Positions 1 through 8,643 of a DNA stretch of 64,000 nt are shown here, in pieces; position 1 is the stretch's first letter; each line of letters opens with the position of its first letter. Origin of the DNA: an uncultured Granulosicoccus sp. (GTDB lineage Bacteria; Pseudomonadota; Gammaproteobacteria; Granulosicoccales; Granulosicoccaceae); assembly GCA_947492525.1 (NCBI GenBank), contig CANLNQ010000026.1, forward strand, positions 1 through 64,000, in the 5' to 3' direction. The translations under genes and the position numbers were made by a program. The notes beneath the pieces were generated by a model. That model did no database searches, was not told where the DNA came from, and was given only the letters and a program-made list of their open reading frames with translations.

Positions 1-93
1 TCAGTGCGTCAGTGCGTCAGTGCGTCAGTGCGTCAGTGCGTCAGTGCGTCAGTGCGTCAGTGCGTCAGTGCGTCAGTCGTCAGTCGTCAGTGC
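1..93. repeat. 8-bp tandem repeat array
   Basis: Nine perfect head-to-tail copies of TCAGTGCG fill positions 1-72. Two shortened 7-bp copies (TCAGTCG) and a final TCAGTGC follow to position 93. The array runs off the left edge, so its true length is unknown. An open frame through it is only the repeat translated and is not a gene. From 94 to 297 I see no gene. Confidence 0.95.
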
Positions 94-210
94 ACTGTAA
101 TCGAGCCTTGTGTGCTGGCGGATGAGGCAGCCGCGCCCGGAAAAGTCGTCATGTGTCACGGTGGCAATCCGTTTTTGTTTTCAGGCCGGGTTTGGCAGTT
201 GTGCCCGCAC

Positions 211-227
211 TTGATATCTGGTATCAA
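211..227. promoter_or_regulatory. Inverted repeat upstream of potF-like gene
   Basis: TTGATA (211-216) and TATCAA (222-227) form a perfect 6-bp inverted repeat with a 5-bp centre, about 70 bp before the transporter operon. It could be an operator for the polyamine uptake genes. The call rests on symmetry and position only. Confidence 0.3.
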
Positions 228-297
228 TTCCTCAACCTGATCAGTCTTGCTGGAGCTACTTGGCAGCCGGGTTGGTTCAATCTCTTGAGGAAAAAGT

Positions 298-1386
298 ATG
301 CTCGGTAAAATGATCTGCACGCTTGCGGGTGTGTCACTCGCAGGCGCTGTTCACGCGCAGGAAGAAAAGGTTCTCAACGTCTACAACTGGTCTGATTACA
401 TTGCCGAGACCACCATTGCCGATTTCGAAGAGCAGACCGGTATCAAGGTCAATTACGATGTCTTCGATTCGAACGAGCTGCTGGAGTCCAAGCTGGTGGC
501 AGGCAGCAGCGGCTATGACATCGTCGTGCCCAGTTCGCCGTTTCTGGAAAGACAGATCCAGGCGGGTGTTTTCGGTGAGCTGGATCGCAGCAAGCTGAGC
601 AACTACGGCAATCTGGATACTGAAATCCTGGCAACCGTGGAAGCGCACGATCCGGGCAATGCGCACGCGGTACCCTACACCTGGGGCACAACCGGTTACG
701 GCTACAATGCAGGCATGGTCAGTGAAGCCCTGCCGGATGCGCCGGTTGATAGCTGGGCGCTGCTGCTCGATCCGGCTACGGCGGAACAGCTTGCAGGCTG
801 TGGCTTGTCCATTCTGGACGCACCGACGGAAGTCTTCGGTATCGTCATGGCGTATCTGGGCAAGGATCCGCTGAGCAACGAGATCAGTGACGTGGAACTG
901 TTCGAGGAGCACATGCTCAAGCTGCGTCCTTCCATCAAGTACTTCCATTCCTCACAGAACATCAACGATCTGGCCAATGGCGAGATCTGTGTTTCGATGG
1001 GCTGGAGTGGAGACATGCTGATCGCCAGGGACCGGGCGAGTGAAGCGGACAACGGTATCGAGGTCAACTACGTCATTCCCAAGGAAGGCGCAGTCGTCTG
1101 GGTGGATAATCTGGCGATTCCTGCCGATGCGCCGCACCCGGAGAATGCCCACCTGTTCATCAACTATCTGATGGAGCCCGAAGTCATCGCCGCCGTCTCC
1201 AACTATGTGTTCTATGCCAACGGCAACGCCGCTTCCATGGAGTTCGTTGATGACGAAGTGAAGTCCGATCCAGCCATCTATCCGCCTGAAGCCGTGAAGG
1301 CGAATCTGTTTCCGGATCTGGCTGACGATCGGAAGTTCACGCGAGCGCTGACACGCGCCTGGACAACCATCAAGACCGGCAAGTGA
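298..1386 (+). CDS. potF: Putrescine/spermidine ABC transporter substrate-binding protein (PotF-like)
   Basis: This 362-residue protein is the periplasmic polyamine receptor of an ABC importer. A signal peptide of about 20 residues ends in a VHA-Q type cleavage site. The mature N-terminus carries the family-typical NVYNWSDYI segment (residues about 27-35), followed by the DxFDSNE and GYDIVVPS regions of PotD/PotF proteins. A GAGGAAA ribosome site precedes the ATG. Length is normal for PotF. It is first in a four-gene operon with the ATPase 15 bp downstream. Whether the ligand is putrescine or spermidine cannot be settled from sequence alone; PotF is favoured by the PotG/H/I order and the N-terminally extended ATPase. 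Confidence 0.9.
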   Translation: MLGKMICTLAGVSLAGAVHAQEEKVLNVYNWSDYIAETTIADFEEQTGIKVNYDVFDSNELLESKLVAGSSGYDIVVPSSPFLERQIQAGVFGELDRSKLSNYGNLDTEILATVEAHDPGNAHAVPYTWGTTGYGYNAGMVSEALPDAPVDSWALLLDPATAEQLAGCGLSILDAPTEVFGIVMAYLGKDPLSNEISDVELFEEHMLKLRPSIKYFHSSQNINDLANGEICVSMGWSGDMLIARDRASEADNGIEVNYVIPKEGAVVWVDNLAIPADAPHPENAHLFINYLMEPEVIAAVSNYVFYANGNAASMEFVDDEVKSDPAIYPPEAVKANLFPDLADDRKFTRALTRAWTTIKTGK

Positions 1387-1401
1387 TGGCATCAGCAGCC
1401 A

Positions 1402-2610
1402 TTGCATTCACCATCGCAGTCATGGTTGGCGACAACGGCCGTGGCTGATTCGACAACCGGCCGGCCGCCGGCCGCTTCGAATGAGCCGGGACAGGCTCGG
1501 GAGCCATGGAATGATCCCGAAGCCGTTCCCTACATTCAACTGGAGAATCTGAGCAAGCGATTCGGCAACTTCACGGCGGTCGATAACATCTCGCTGGACA
1601 TCTACAAGTCTGAACTGTTCTGTCTGCTGGGTGGTTCGGGCTGCGGCAAATCGACACTGCTGCGCATGCTGGCAGGATTCGAGGCAGCCTCGGAGGGCCG
1701 CATATTGCTCGACGGTGTGGACATGGCAGACATTCCACCCTATGAGCGCCCGGTCAACATGATGTTCCAGTCGTATGCACTGTTTCCGCACATGACGGTA
1801 CAGGGCAACATTGCCTTCGGTCTGAAGCAGGAGGGCATGCCCAGGCCCGAGATAGACAGGCGTGTTTCCGACATGCTCGAACTGGTCAAGCTGGGTGACT
1901 ATGCGAAGCGCAAACCTCACCAGCTTTCAGGTGGTCAGCGCCAGCGAGTGGCACTGGCCCGAGCTCTGGTCAAGCGACCGAAGCTCTTGCTGCTGGATGA
2001 GCCGTTGGGTGCGCTGGACAAGAAGCTTCGCGAGAACACCCAGTTCGAGCTCATGACGCTGCAGGAAGAGCTGGATATCACGTTCGTCGTCGTCACCCAT
2101 GATCAGGAAGAGGCCATGACGCTGTCGAGTCGTATCGGAGTCATGGATCAGGGGCGCATCGTTCAGGTGGGTAGTCCCAACGAGATCTACGAGCATCCAT
2201 CGTCGCGACTGGTGGCCAATTTCATTGGTTCGGTGAATCTGTTTGAAGGCAATGTCGTTGAGGATGAGGCGGATCATGTACGCATCCAGTCCGCTGAAGC
2301 GGGCTGCATGCTGTATATCGATCATGGCGTTAACCAGATTGTCGAAGGATCCCGAGTCTCGGTAGCGGTCAGGCCGGAGAAGATCAAGATCAGTCGAGAC
2401 AGCCCTGAACAAGAGGACAATGTGACCCGCGGCGTCATCGAAGAGGTGGCTTACATGGGAAGCCTGTCCATTTACCGTATCAGACTGTCAAGCGGTGTCA
2501 TGGTGCAGGCCACACAGCCCAATCTGGACAGGGACACCAGACAGTTCACCTGGGAGGATGAGGTCTATCTGAGCTGGAATCCCTACAGTGCGCTGGTTCT
2601 CACGACATGA
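1402..2610 (+). CDS. potG: Polyamine ABC transporter ATP-binding protein (PotG-like)
   Basis: This 402-residue ATPase energises polyamine import. It has Walker A GGSGCGKST at residues 77-85, the ABC signature LSGGQRQRVALARAL, Walker B LLLLDEPLGALD, an H-loop VVVTHDQEEAM, and a C-terminal TOBE-like domain after residue about 290. About 40 Pro/Ala-rich residues precede the ABC domain, as in some PotG proteins; a later start is possible. The stop overlaps the next start in an ATGA junction, pointing to translational coupling with the first permease. Confidence 0.9.
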   Translation: MHSPSQSWLATTAVADSTTGRPPAASNEPGQAREPWNDPEAVPYIQLENLSKRFGNFTAVDNISLDIYKSELFCLLGGSGCGKSTLLRMLAGFEAASEGRILLDGVDMADIPPYERPVNMMFQSYALFPHMTVQGNIAFGLKQEGMPRPEIDRRVSDMLELVKLGDYAKRKPHQLSGGQRQRVALARALVKRPKLLLLDEPLGALDKKLRENTQFELMTLQEELDITFVVVTHDQEEAMTLSSRIGVMDQGRIVQVGSPNEIYEHPSSRLVANFIGSVNLFEGNVVEDEADHVRIQSAEAGCMLYIDHGVNQIVEGSRVSVAVRPEKIKISRDSPEQEDNVTRGVIEEVAYMGSLSIYRIRLSSGVMVQATQPNLDRDTRQFTWEDEVYLSWNPYSALVLTT

Positions 2611-3590
2611 GGATGGGCTATACGCCACTGGGTCAGGGGCTTGTGCGATTGTTCGAGCCGGTCATGCACGTCTCCCCGGGAAAATCGGTGTCGCGTCTGC
2701 TGCGCGCCGCAGGGGTGACAGGGCGCAATGCGGTCATCGCCATACCACTACTGTGGCTCCTGCTGTTCTTCCTGATTCCCTTTGTCATCGTCCTCAAGAT
2801 ATCCTTTGCGGAGTACGCCACCGCGATACCACCCTACACCGATCTGATTCAGTGGGGAGACGATGCTCTGATGAGCATCAAACTGAACTTCGGTAACTAT
2901 CTGTATCTGGTTGAAGACGATCTGTATGTCGCTGCCTACCTGAACTCGGCGCGCATTGCGCTGGTATCCACGGTGATGTGCCTGCTGATCGGTTACCCGA
3001 TGGCCTACGCCATTGCACGCTCGAGCCCTGCCAACCGCAACATCCTGTTGATGCTGGTCATTCTGCCGTTCTGGACATCCTTTCTGCTGCGGGTCTACGC
3101 CTGGATGGGCATTCTGAAGAACAACGGTGTGATCAACAATCTGCTGATGGGGCTGGGCATCATCGATGAACCCATCGTCATGATGCAGACCGATTTCGCC
3201 GTGTACCTGGGCATCATCTATTCCTACTTGCCGTTCATGATCCTGCCTCTGTACGCCAACCTGGAAAAACTTGATGTCAATCTGCTGGAAGCGGCGGCTG
3301 ATCTCGGCTGCAAGCCCTTCAAGGCATTTCTGCTGATCACCTTGCCATTGTCGCTGCCGGGTATCATTGCAGGCTCCATGCTGGTGTTCATTCCGGCCGT
3401 GGGCGAATTCGTGATTCCTTCCCTGTTGGGAGGGCCTGATACCCTGATGATCGGGCGCGTGCTCTGGGATGAATTCTTCAACAACCGGGACTGGCCGGTG
3501 GCGTCGGCTGTCGCCATTGCCATGCTTGTCTTTCTGGTGATTCCCATCATGCTGTTTCAGCATTACCAGAATCGGCAGGCACAGACATGA
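2607..3590 (+). CDS. potH: Polyamine ABC transporter permease (PotH-like)
   Basis: This inner-membrane permease has 327 residues and about six transmembrane segments. It carries the binding-protein-dependent permease EAA-type loop (LLEAAADLGCKPFKAF, then LPLSLPGI), which contacts the ATPase. The region with NFGNYLYLVEDDLYVAAYLNS matches the N-terminal periplasmic part of PotH/PotB proteins. It overlaps both neighbours by 4 bp (ATGA), so the transporter genes are tightly coupled. Length is usual for PotH. Confidence 0.9.
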   Translation: MRMGYTPLGQGLVRLFEPVMHVSPGKSVSRLLRAAGVTGRNAVIAIPLLWLLLFFLIPFVIVLKISFAEYATAIPPYTDLIQWGDDALMSIKLNFGNYLYLVEDDLYVAAYLNSARIALVSTVMCLLIGYPMAYAIARSSPANRNILLMLVILPFWTSFLLRVYAWMGILKNNGVINNLLMGLGIIDEPIVMMQTDFAVYLGIIYSYLPFMILPLYANLEKLDVNLLEAAADLGCKPFKAFLLITLPLSLPGIIAGSMLVFIPAVGEFVIPSLLGGPDTLMIGRVLWDEFFNNRDWPVASAVAIAMLVFLVIPIMLFQHYQNRQAQT

Positions 3591-4435
3591 AGTCGATTCT
3601 GGGACGCATCCGATTTCTGCCCGTTTGTCTGGCGCTGGGGCTGGCCTTCCTGTATATCCCCATTCTGTCGCTGATCATCTATTCATTCAACGAATCCAAG
3701 CTGGTCACGGTCTGGAGCGGCTTTTCCACCAAATGGTATGGCGAGCTGTTTCGCAATCAGCAGATCATCGACGCCGCATTGCTGAGTCTGCGTATAGCCG
3801 TCATGAGTGCCTGCGCGGCGGTGGTACTGGGCACCATCGCCGGCTTCGTGCTGGCGCGCATGCGGCGTTTTCGCGGTCGCACCTTGCTGGCAGGCATGAG
3901 CATGGCCCCATTGGTGATGCCGGAAATCATCACCGGATTGTCTCTACTGCTGTTTTTCATCGCGCTGGAGAAAATGACTGGCTGGCCGAATGGTCGAGGT
4001 ATCACGACAGTGACCATTGCCCACATCACGTTCTCCATGGCCTACGTGGCTGTTATCGTCCAGTCACGACTGGCTGATATGGACCCGTCACTGGAGGAGG
4101 CGGCCATGGACCTGGGTGCGCGGCCGCTGAAGGTGTTCTTCGCCATCACACTGCCCATCGTGGCACCGGCCCTGATCTCCGGCTGGTTGCTGGCTTTCAC
4201 GCTGTCCATCGACGATCTGGTCATCGCCAGCTTTGTTTCAGGACCCGGCGCCAGTACCCTGCCCATGGTGATCTTCTCGAAAGTACGCCTCGGGGTCAGC
4301 CCCGATATCAACGCTCTGGCCACCATCATCATCGGCATCGTTGCACTGGGTGTGTTGCTGGCAGCTCTGGCTTTCAAGCGTCAGGAGCGATTGCAGGGGC
4401 GGGATGCACGACTGGCCAATCTGCCCGAAGATTGA
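3587..4435 (+). CDS. potI: Polyamine ABC transporter permease (PotI-like)
   Basis: This is the second membrane subunit, 282 residues with about six hydrophobic helices. It has the EAA loop EEAAMDLGARPLKVFFAITLPIVAPAL, which is the coupling helix for the ATPase. The N-terminal FLYIPILSLIIYSFNES segment is characteristic of PotI/PotC. It starts inside the stop of the preceding permease (ATGA). It closes the four-gene potFGHI unit; the next gene begins after about 157 bp. Confidence 0.9.
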   Translation: MKSILGRIRFLPVCLALGLAFLYIPILSLIIYSFNESKLVTVWSGFSTKWYGELFRNQQIIDAALLSLRIAVMSACAAVVLGTIAGFVLARMRRFRGRTLLAGMSMAPLVMPEIITGLSLLLFFIALEKMTGWPNGRGITTVTIAHITFSMAYVAVIVQSRLADMDPSLEEAAMDLGARPLKVFFAITLPIVAPALISGWLLAFTLSIDDLVIASFVSGPGASTLPMVIFSKVRLGVSPDINALATIIIGIVALGVLLAALAFKRQERLQGRDARLANLPED

Positions 4436-4552
4436 GATCGCGTGGTGAATCGGTCCGCTCGCTCGTACGCCTTGGACAGGTTACAATCGTTCATCGCTGT
4501 CTGAAGCGCACTGTCGTGGTGCCACCCACAGCGACTACCGTTTTCGTCGACG

Positions 4553-4580
4553 AGAGGCTCTCGGGCCTCTTCTACAGGAG
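4553..4580 (+). promoter_or_regulatory. Leader hairpin and ribosome site before D-2-hydroxyacid dehydrogenase
   Basis: AGAGGC (4553-4558) and GCCTCT (4565-4570) form a perfect 6-bp stem with loop TCTCGG, directly followed by an AGGAG ribosome site (4576-4580). The AGGAG sits 12 bp before ATG 4593 and directly abuts a TTG at 4581. That supports ATG 4593 as the start. The hairpin could modulate translation; this is inference. Confidence 0.4.
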
Positions 4581-4592
4581 TTGCTGATACCA

Positions 4593-5555
4593 ATGCCCAA
4601 GCCAACTGTTCTTGCTCCCGCACCGCTTCCTTCGCTCATTACAGAGCAGCTATCCGCTCGCTATGAGTTGGTCGAACTGGCAGAAGCCGACGATGCGGCG
4701 GCTGTACTGGCCGAGTGTGCCGAACGTGTGAGAGCGGTCGTCACGCAGGGAGCCGTTGTCGATCGTGCCTACATGGAGGCGCTGCCCAATCTGCAGATCG
4801 TGGCCAATTTCGGGGTAGGCTACGATAAGGTCGATGCACCCGCAGCAGCCGAACTCGGTGTGATCGTGACCAATACACCGGATGTGCTGAACGAAGAGGT
4901 GGCTGACACCACGCTTGCCTTGTTGCTGATGACCATACGTCAGTTGCCGCAGGCCGATCGCTTTGTTCGCGAAGGCTCGTGGGTCAGTGAATCATTTCCA
5001 TTGACGCCATCCTCGCTACAGGGCCGCAAGGTCGGCATCATCGGCATGGGCCGTATCGGCGAAGCCATCGCCCGTCGTCTCGAAGCCTTCGGCGTGACAC
5101 CTGTCTACCACACGCGTACGCAACGAAACCACGTCTCCTATACCTACTACGACAAGCTGCTGACAATGGCTGCAGATGTCGACACATTGATCGTCATCGT
5201 ACCCGGTGGGCCGGCTACTCAGAACCTGATCAATCGCGAGGTTCTGGAAGCGCTGGGGGCGAATGGCATTCTGGTCAATGTGGCTCGTGGGTCTGTCGTC
5301 GATGAACCCGCACTGATCAAGGCCTTGCAGGACAAGGTCATTCTGTCGGCGGGTCTGGATGTGTTCGCCGATGAACCCAATGTACCGCAGGAACTGATTG
5401 ACATGGAGCATGTTGTTTTGCTGCCACACGTGGGTTCTGCCAGTGTTCCCTGTCGTAACGCCATGGGGCAGTTGGTCGTGGACAATGTCGTGTCCTGGTT
5501 CCAGACCGGCACGCCTGTGACACCGGTCCCTGAAACGCCGGTACCAGAACACTGA
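4593..5555 (+). CDS. D-isomer-specific 2-hydroxyacid dehydrogenase (hydroxypyruvate/glyoxylate reductase type)
   Basis: This 320-residue NAD(P)-dependent enzyme belongs to the D-2-hydroxyacid dehydrogenase family. The dinucleotide fold shows GIIGMGRIGEAIA at mid-protein. The catalytic triad is visible as Arg in VNVARGSVVDE, Glu in DVFADEPNVP, and His in LLPHVGSAS. The substrate is probably a small 2-keto acid such as glyoxylate or hydroxypyruvate, but specificity cannot be read from the sequence. ATG 4593 is preferred over an upstream TTG that touches the Shine-Dalgarno. It stands alone, between the polyamine transporter and the BLUF gene. Confidence 0.85.
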   Translation: MPKPTVLAPAPLPSLITEQLSARYELVELAEADDAAAVLAECAERVRAVVTQGAVVDRAYMEALPNLQIVANFGVGYDKVDAPAAAELGVIVTNTPDVLNEEVADTTLALLLMTIRQLPQADRFVREGSWVSESFPLTPSSLQGRKVGIIGMGRIGEAIARRLEAFGVTPVYHTRTQRNHVSYTYYDKLLTMAADVDTLIVIVPGGPATQNLINREVLEALGANGILVNVARGSVVDEPALIKALQDKVILSAGLDVFADEPNVPQELIDMEHVVLLPHVGSASVPCRNAMGQLVVDNVVSWFQTGTPVTPVPETPVPEH

Positions 5556-5565
5556 AACCGGTCTG

Positions 5566-5598
5566 CCAGGTTTGAAGTGCATGGAAGACTTCGCCTGG
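5566..5598. terminator. Possible hairpin after the dehydrogenase gene
   Basis: CCAGG (5566-5570) pairs with CCTGG (5594-5598), and inside it GAAGT pairs with ACTTC, giving a two-part stem 11 bp after the stop codon. There is no T-tract, so intrinsic termination is uncertain. Confidence 0.3.
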
Positions 5599-5715
5599 CC
5601 TGTGATGCGATTTCACGTTACAACCTGAACAGTGGCGTAATTCAGAACAATTGAACGGTATTCAATAAGGGCCTCTGCCGATACCTTGTCCAGTGCGACA
5701 CAGGAGGCTTTATTA

Positions 5716-6225
5716 GTGGAAATTGATACCATCGGTTCAGTAGACGGCGTGGACGAAGAAGTCGCTGTTGCGGAAGAACCACAGACAGCATTTCAGCTTC
5801 TCTACATCAGTGCAGCGACGCATGATTTCACCGAAGAGGAACTGCAGGAGTTGTTGGCTCTGGCACGGGTCAGGAATGAAGAGCGAGGCGTGTCCGGTAT
5901 GTTGCTCTTTCACGAGGGCTCTTTCATACAGGCTCTGGAAGGTGAGCAGAAGCAGGTTGAGGAAATCTACAACAAGATCGGTCAGGATTCGCGTCACACG
6001 GAAACGCAAGTACTGTTTCGTGGCGAAGTCGATCACCGCGACTTCGACGGGTGGTCGATGGGTTTCTACCGATCGAATCAGAGCAGTGCGAAGAATCTGG
6101 AGGGTTTTCACCAGTTTCTGCGAAGTGGATTTCGCAACAAGGATGAAGAGGTCAACAGCAGTCGAGCGCGAAAGGCGCTGCAGGCGTTTCGTGAAGGCAA
6201 GTGGCGACAGCACGTCGACGTTTGA
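5716..6225 (+). CDS. BLUF-domain blue-light sensor protein
   Basis: This 169-residue protein is predicted to be a flavin (FAD)-binding blue-light receptor. The BLUF fold begins near residue 26. The photoactive residues fit the family spacing exactly: Tyr30, Asn54 (24 later) and Gln72 (18 after Asn), in contexts LLYISA, RNEERGVSGML and GSFIQALEG. The domain ends near residue 120, followed by a short basic helix tail and no output domain, so it probably acts through a partner. GTG 5716 is chosen because AGGAGG lies 8 bp upstream (5702-5707). A TTG at 5686 would place that ribosome site inside the gene. An acidic extension of about 24 residues precedes the domain. Confidence 0.9.
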   Translation: MEIDTIGSVDGVDEEVAVAEEPQTAFQLLYISAATHDFTEEELQELLALARVRNEERGVSGMLLFHEGSFIQALEGEQKQVEEIYNKIGQDSRHTETQVLFRGEVDHRDFDGWSMGFYRSNQSSAKNLEGFHQFLRSGFRNKDEEVNSSRARKALQAFREGKWRQHVDV

Positions 6226-6261
6226 TTCCCTTCGCGAGTAAATCCCGATGACATGCGTCAG

Positions 6262-6275
6262 GGCATGGCCATGCC
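6262..6275. repeat. 14-bp perfect palindrome between convergent genes
   Basis: GGCATGGCCATGCC is a perfect palindrome lying between the BLUF gene and the convergent spermidine synthase gene. It may be part of a bidirectional terminator or a protein-binding site. No T-tract follows on either strand. Confidence 0.4.
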
Positions 6276-6362
6276 ATTCGTTTTCATGGATGGTTCGGCT
6301 ACGCCCGGGCTGTGCCGTTCAGCCTGCGACGGATCGGGACCACCAGCGATCATGCAAACAGA

Positions 6363-7898
6363 CTACGATTGCAGATCCTGCAGGTAGAGTTGATACAAGC
6401 GTGGCTCGAGTATCGAATTGATCGGTACGTCCAGCGGCTGTGTGTCCTTGCCGAAAACACGGGCGGCCTGCATGACATCCTCGGTCATGAATCGGGTGGG
6501 TACCGAAAAACTCAGATTCTCGGGGATACTGGGCCCGGCGCTACCCATATTGAATCCCCAGAGGCCGAATGAAGGAATGCTGACCTGATAGCTGGTCGTG
6601 TCATGGAAGATGCTGTCCAGCGTATTGCGAATGCTCCAGAATGTCTTGCGGGTGAAGAACGGTGATGAGCTCTGGGTTACCACCAGAGCCTCAGGGGACA
6701 TGCGTTTGCGAATCATCGTGTAGAACTCACGCGAGTACAGTTTGTTGATCGCCTCGTTGTGCGGATCCGGCATGTCGATGATGACCCGATCGTAGAGTAC
6801 GCCAGCCTGATTGATGAAACTGAAGGCATCCTCGTTGTAGACCGTGACCCGTGGGTCGTCGAGACTGTGTTCGTTCATGTCAGCCAGCATGGGCAGGGTG
6901 CGGCTGATACGGGTCATCTCCGGATCGATATCCACCAGGTCGATCTGCTCTACATCCTCGTATTTGAGCAATTCACGAATTGCCAGACCATCGCCGCCGC
7001 CGAGTACCAGTACGCGGGAGCGGCTACCGGGCGCGCTCATGACAGGGTGGACCAGGGACTCGTGATAGCGGTATTCATCGCGCGATGAAAACTGGATATG
7101 CCCGTCGATGAAGAGGCGCGTATCGTTGCGTGAGACGGATTCGGTCACGACGATACGCTGGTATTGCGTCTGCTTCTGGTAGATCACCTGATCGAAATAC
7201 AGGTGCTTCTCGGCAAAGCTGCTCAGCTGGCTACCGAACAGGGTGAAGCCGACCAGCAATACAAGTACGGCAAGGCTCAGCCAGGCCATCAGCCGGGGTG
7301 ACTTCAACTGCCGGCGAAAGAACCAGATATTGATCAGCGCCGTGAAGATGCTGATGAGCCCGATCGCAAAGGAGGAGCGAATCAGCCCCAGATGCGGCAA
7401 CAGAAACAGGGGAAAGGCAACGGCGCCTATCAGAGCACCGATGTAATCCAGCGACATGACGTTGGCAATGGAGTCGCGGATACCCTGCTTGTGCGTCAGT
7501 ATGCCCGTGAGTACCGGTATCTCCATGCCCACCAGTGCCCCGATGATGAAGATCAGGCTGAACATGGTGGTTTCGTACAAGGCCCGGGCAAAGGGAAAGG
7601 CCAGTAACAGCAGCAGGCTGCAGACGCCGCCGACCAGCGAAATCGCTATCTCTATCCCGATGAAATTCGTGAGCAGATCCTCGCTGAGCATCTTTGACAG
7701 ATAGGAGCCGACACCCATCGCGAACATGAAGAAGCCGATGGTGAGTGAAAACTGGTAGACACTGTTCCCCAGCAGGTAGCTGGAGACGGTACTGATGATC
7801 AGCTGATAGGCAATGCCGCACAGGGCCACGATCAGAATCGACAGTAACAGGACGGACGTCTGGCGTGCGCTGAACTCGGCGTATTGGGGTTGTGTCAC
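6363..7898 (-). CDS. speE: Membrane-anchored spermidine synthase-like aminopropyltransferase
   Basis: This 511-residue fusion has about 220 N-terminal residues with six to seven transmembrane helices, followed by a cytosolic spermidine synthase domain. The nucleotide-binding motif GGGDG is at residues 300-304, followed by LVDIDPEM and a DMPDPHNEAINKLYS segment typical of the family, where a DxPDP motif carries the active-site acid. It would transfer aminopropyl groups from decarboxylated SAM to an amine. It is the last gene of a minus-strand operon that starts with SAM decarboxylase, which supports the assignment. The acceptor (putrescine, another polyamine, or a membrane-associated amine) is unknown, and the membrane anchor hints at an atypical one. 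Confidence 0.85.
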   Translation of the reverse strand: MTQPQYAEFSARQTSVLLLSILIVALCGIAYQLIISTVSSYLLGNSVYQFSLTIGFFMFAMGVGSYLSKMLSEDLLTNFIGIEIAISLVGGVCSLLLLLAFPFARALYETTMFSLIFIIGALVGMEIPVLTGILTHKQGIRDSIANVMSLDYIGALIGAVAFPLFLLPHLGLIRSSFAIGLISIFTALINIWFFRRQLKSPRLMAWLSLAVLVLLVGFTLFGSQLSSFAEKHLYFDQVIYQKQTQYQRIVVTESVSRNDTRLFIDGHIQFSSRDEYRYHESLVHPVMSAPGSRSRVLVLGGGDGLAIRELLKYEDVEQIDLVDIDPEMTRISRTLPMLADMNEHSLDDPRVTVYNEDAFSFINQAGVLYDRVIIDMPDPHNEAINKLYSREFYTMIRKRMSPEALVVTQSSSPFFTRKTFWSIRNTLDSIFHDTTSYQVSIPSFGLWGFNMGSAGPSIPENLSFSVPTRFMTEDVMQAARVFGKDTQPLDVPINSILEPRLYQLYLQDLQS

Positions 7899-8070
7899 GA
7901 TGAAATTGAAACGATGGGGGCGAGGTATATACGACGGATGAGTCGTGTGTCAGCGCCGCTTCAGCGCGTCGTTGCCATCTTCATCGCGTCATCGAAAATA
8001 CGTGGGTGGAAGAGTTCCGAAGGCAGATGACGGGCATGCGGTGCCCGACACCTGCCTGCGAGAGAGGTGG

Positions 8071-8643
8071 CTATTTGCCGATGGAATGGCTGCCCGAACC
8101 GGCACGTGAGCGGGCGCTGGGAGCAGGGCCCGCCTTGCGCGAGGCGGGATTGACACCGGCGCTACGCTGACGACTGAGCATATTGCCCAGCATCATGCCC
8201 ATGAACAGGCCACCCATGGAAAAACCGCCACCTTCCTGTACCACGCCTTCGGAGGAGGCCAGTAGCCGATTGTTTTCCGTGTCCACTTCCACCTTGAACA
8301 GCTCCTCTTCGCCACCGTCGAATGTGCTGTCGCTATCGGCGTCGTTGAAGCCCAGCAGCGAGCCATCTTCCTGAGGTGCGACACCGATATACCCGTCGTA
8401 CAGAGGAGGCTGGGCATCGTTCAGGTCGTAGCCGAGCAATACGGAAAACTCGTTCATCGCATTCTCCTCGGTGACATTGCTGGCACGCGCGTCGAAGCTG
8501 TTCATGGTCTCTCCGGCAATATTCATCACGCGATCGAGATCCACGCGAGGCTCGGCAGTGGACTGCACGCCGCAGCCTGCCAGTACCATGGAAGAAAAAA
8601 GAGCGATGGCAGTCAGTCTGCCGCCGATGGCTGATCTATTCAT
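8071..8643 (-). CDS. Lipoprotein with an EF-hand-like loop
   Basis: This 190-residue protein has a lipoprotein signal peptide with lipobox VLAGC (Cys24). A region at residues 101-112 reads DADSDSTFDGGE and places oxygen ligands at positions 1, 3, 5, 7, 9 and 12 as in a calcium-binding EF-hand loop, although the usual Gly at position 6 is Ser. The C-terminus has a Met/Gly-rich hydrophobic stretch (GGLFMGMMLGNML) and a basic Ser/Arg tail. The ATG at 8643 overlaps the end of the GNAT gene by 8 bp; reading further upstream would erase the signal peptide. Lying between polyamine genes, it may sit in the same pathway. Function unknown. Confidence 0.75.
   Translation of the reverse strand: MNRSAIGGRLTAIALFSSMVLAGCGVQSTAEPRVDLDRVMNIAGETMNSFDARASNVTEENAMNEFSVLLGYDLNDAQPPLYDGYIGVAPQEDGSLLGFNDADSDSTFDGGEEELFKVEVDTENNRLLASSEGVVQEGGGFSMGGLFMGMMLGNMLSRQRSAGVNPASRKAGPAPSARSRAGSGSHSIGK

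Noticed and set aside
4..240. Open frame across the left-edge 8-bp repeats
   Set aside because: It is a translation of the tandem repeat followed by non-family sequence, with no ribosome site.
5686..5715. TTG 5686 as start of the BLUF gene
   Set aside because: The AGGAGG at 5702-5707 is perfectly spaced for GTG 5716 and would fall inside the gene if TTG were used.
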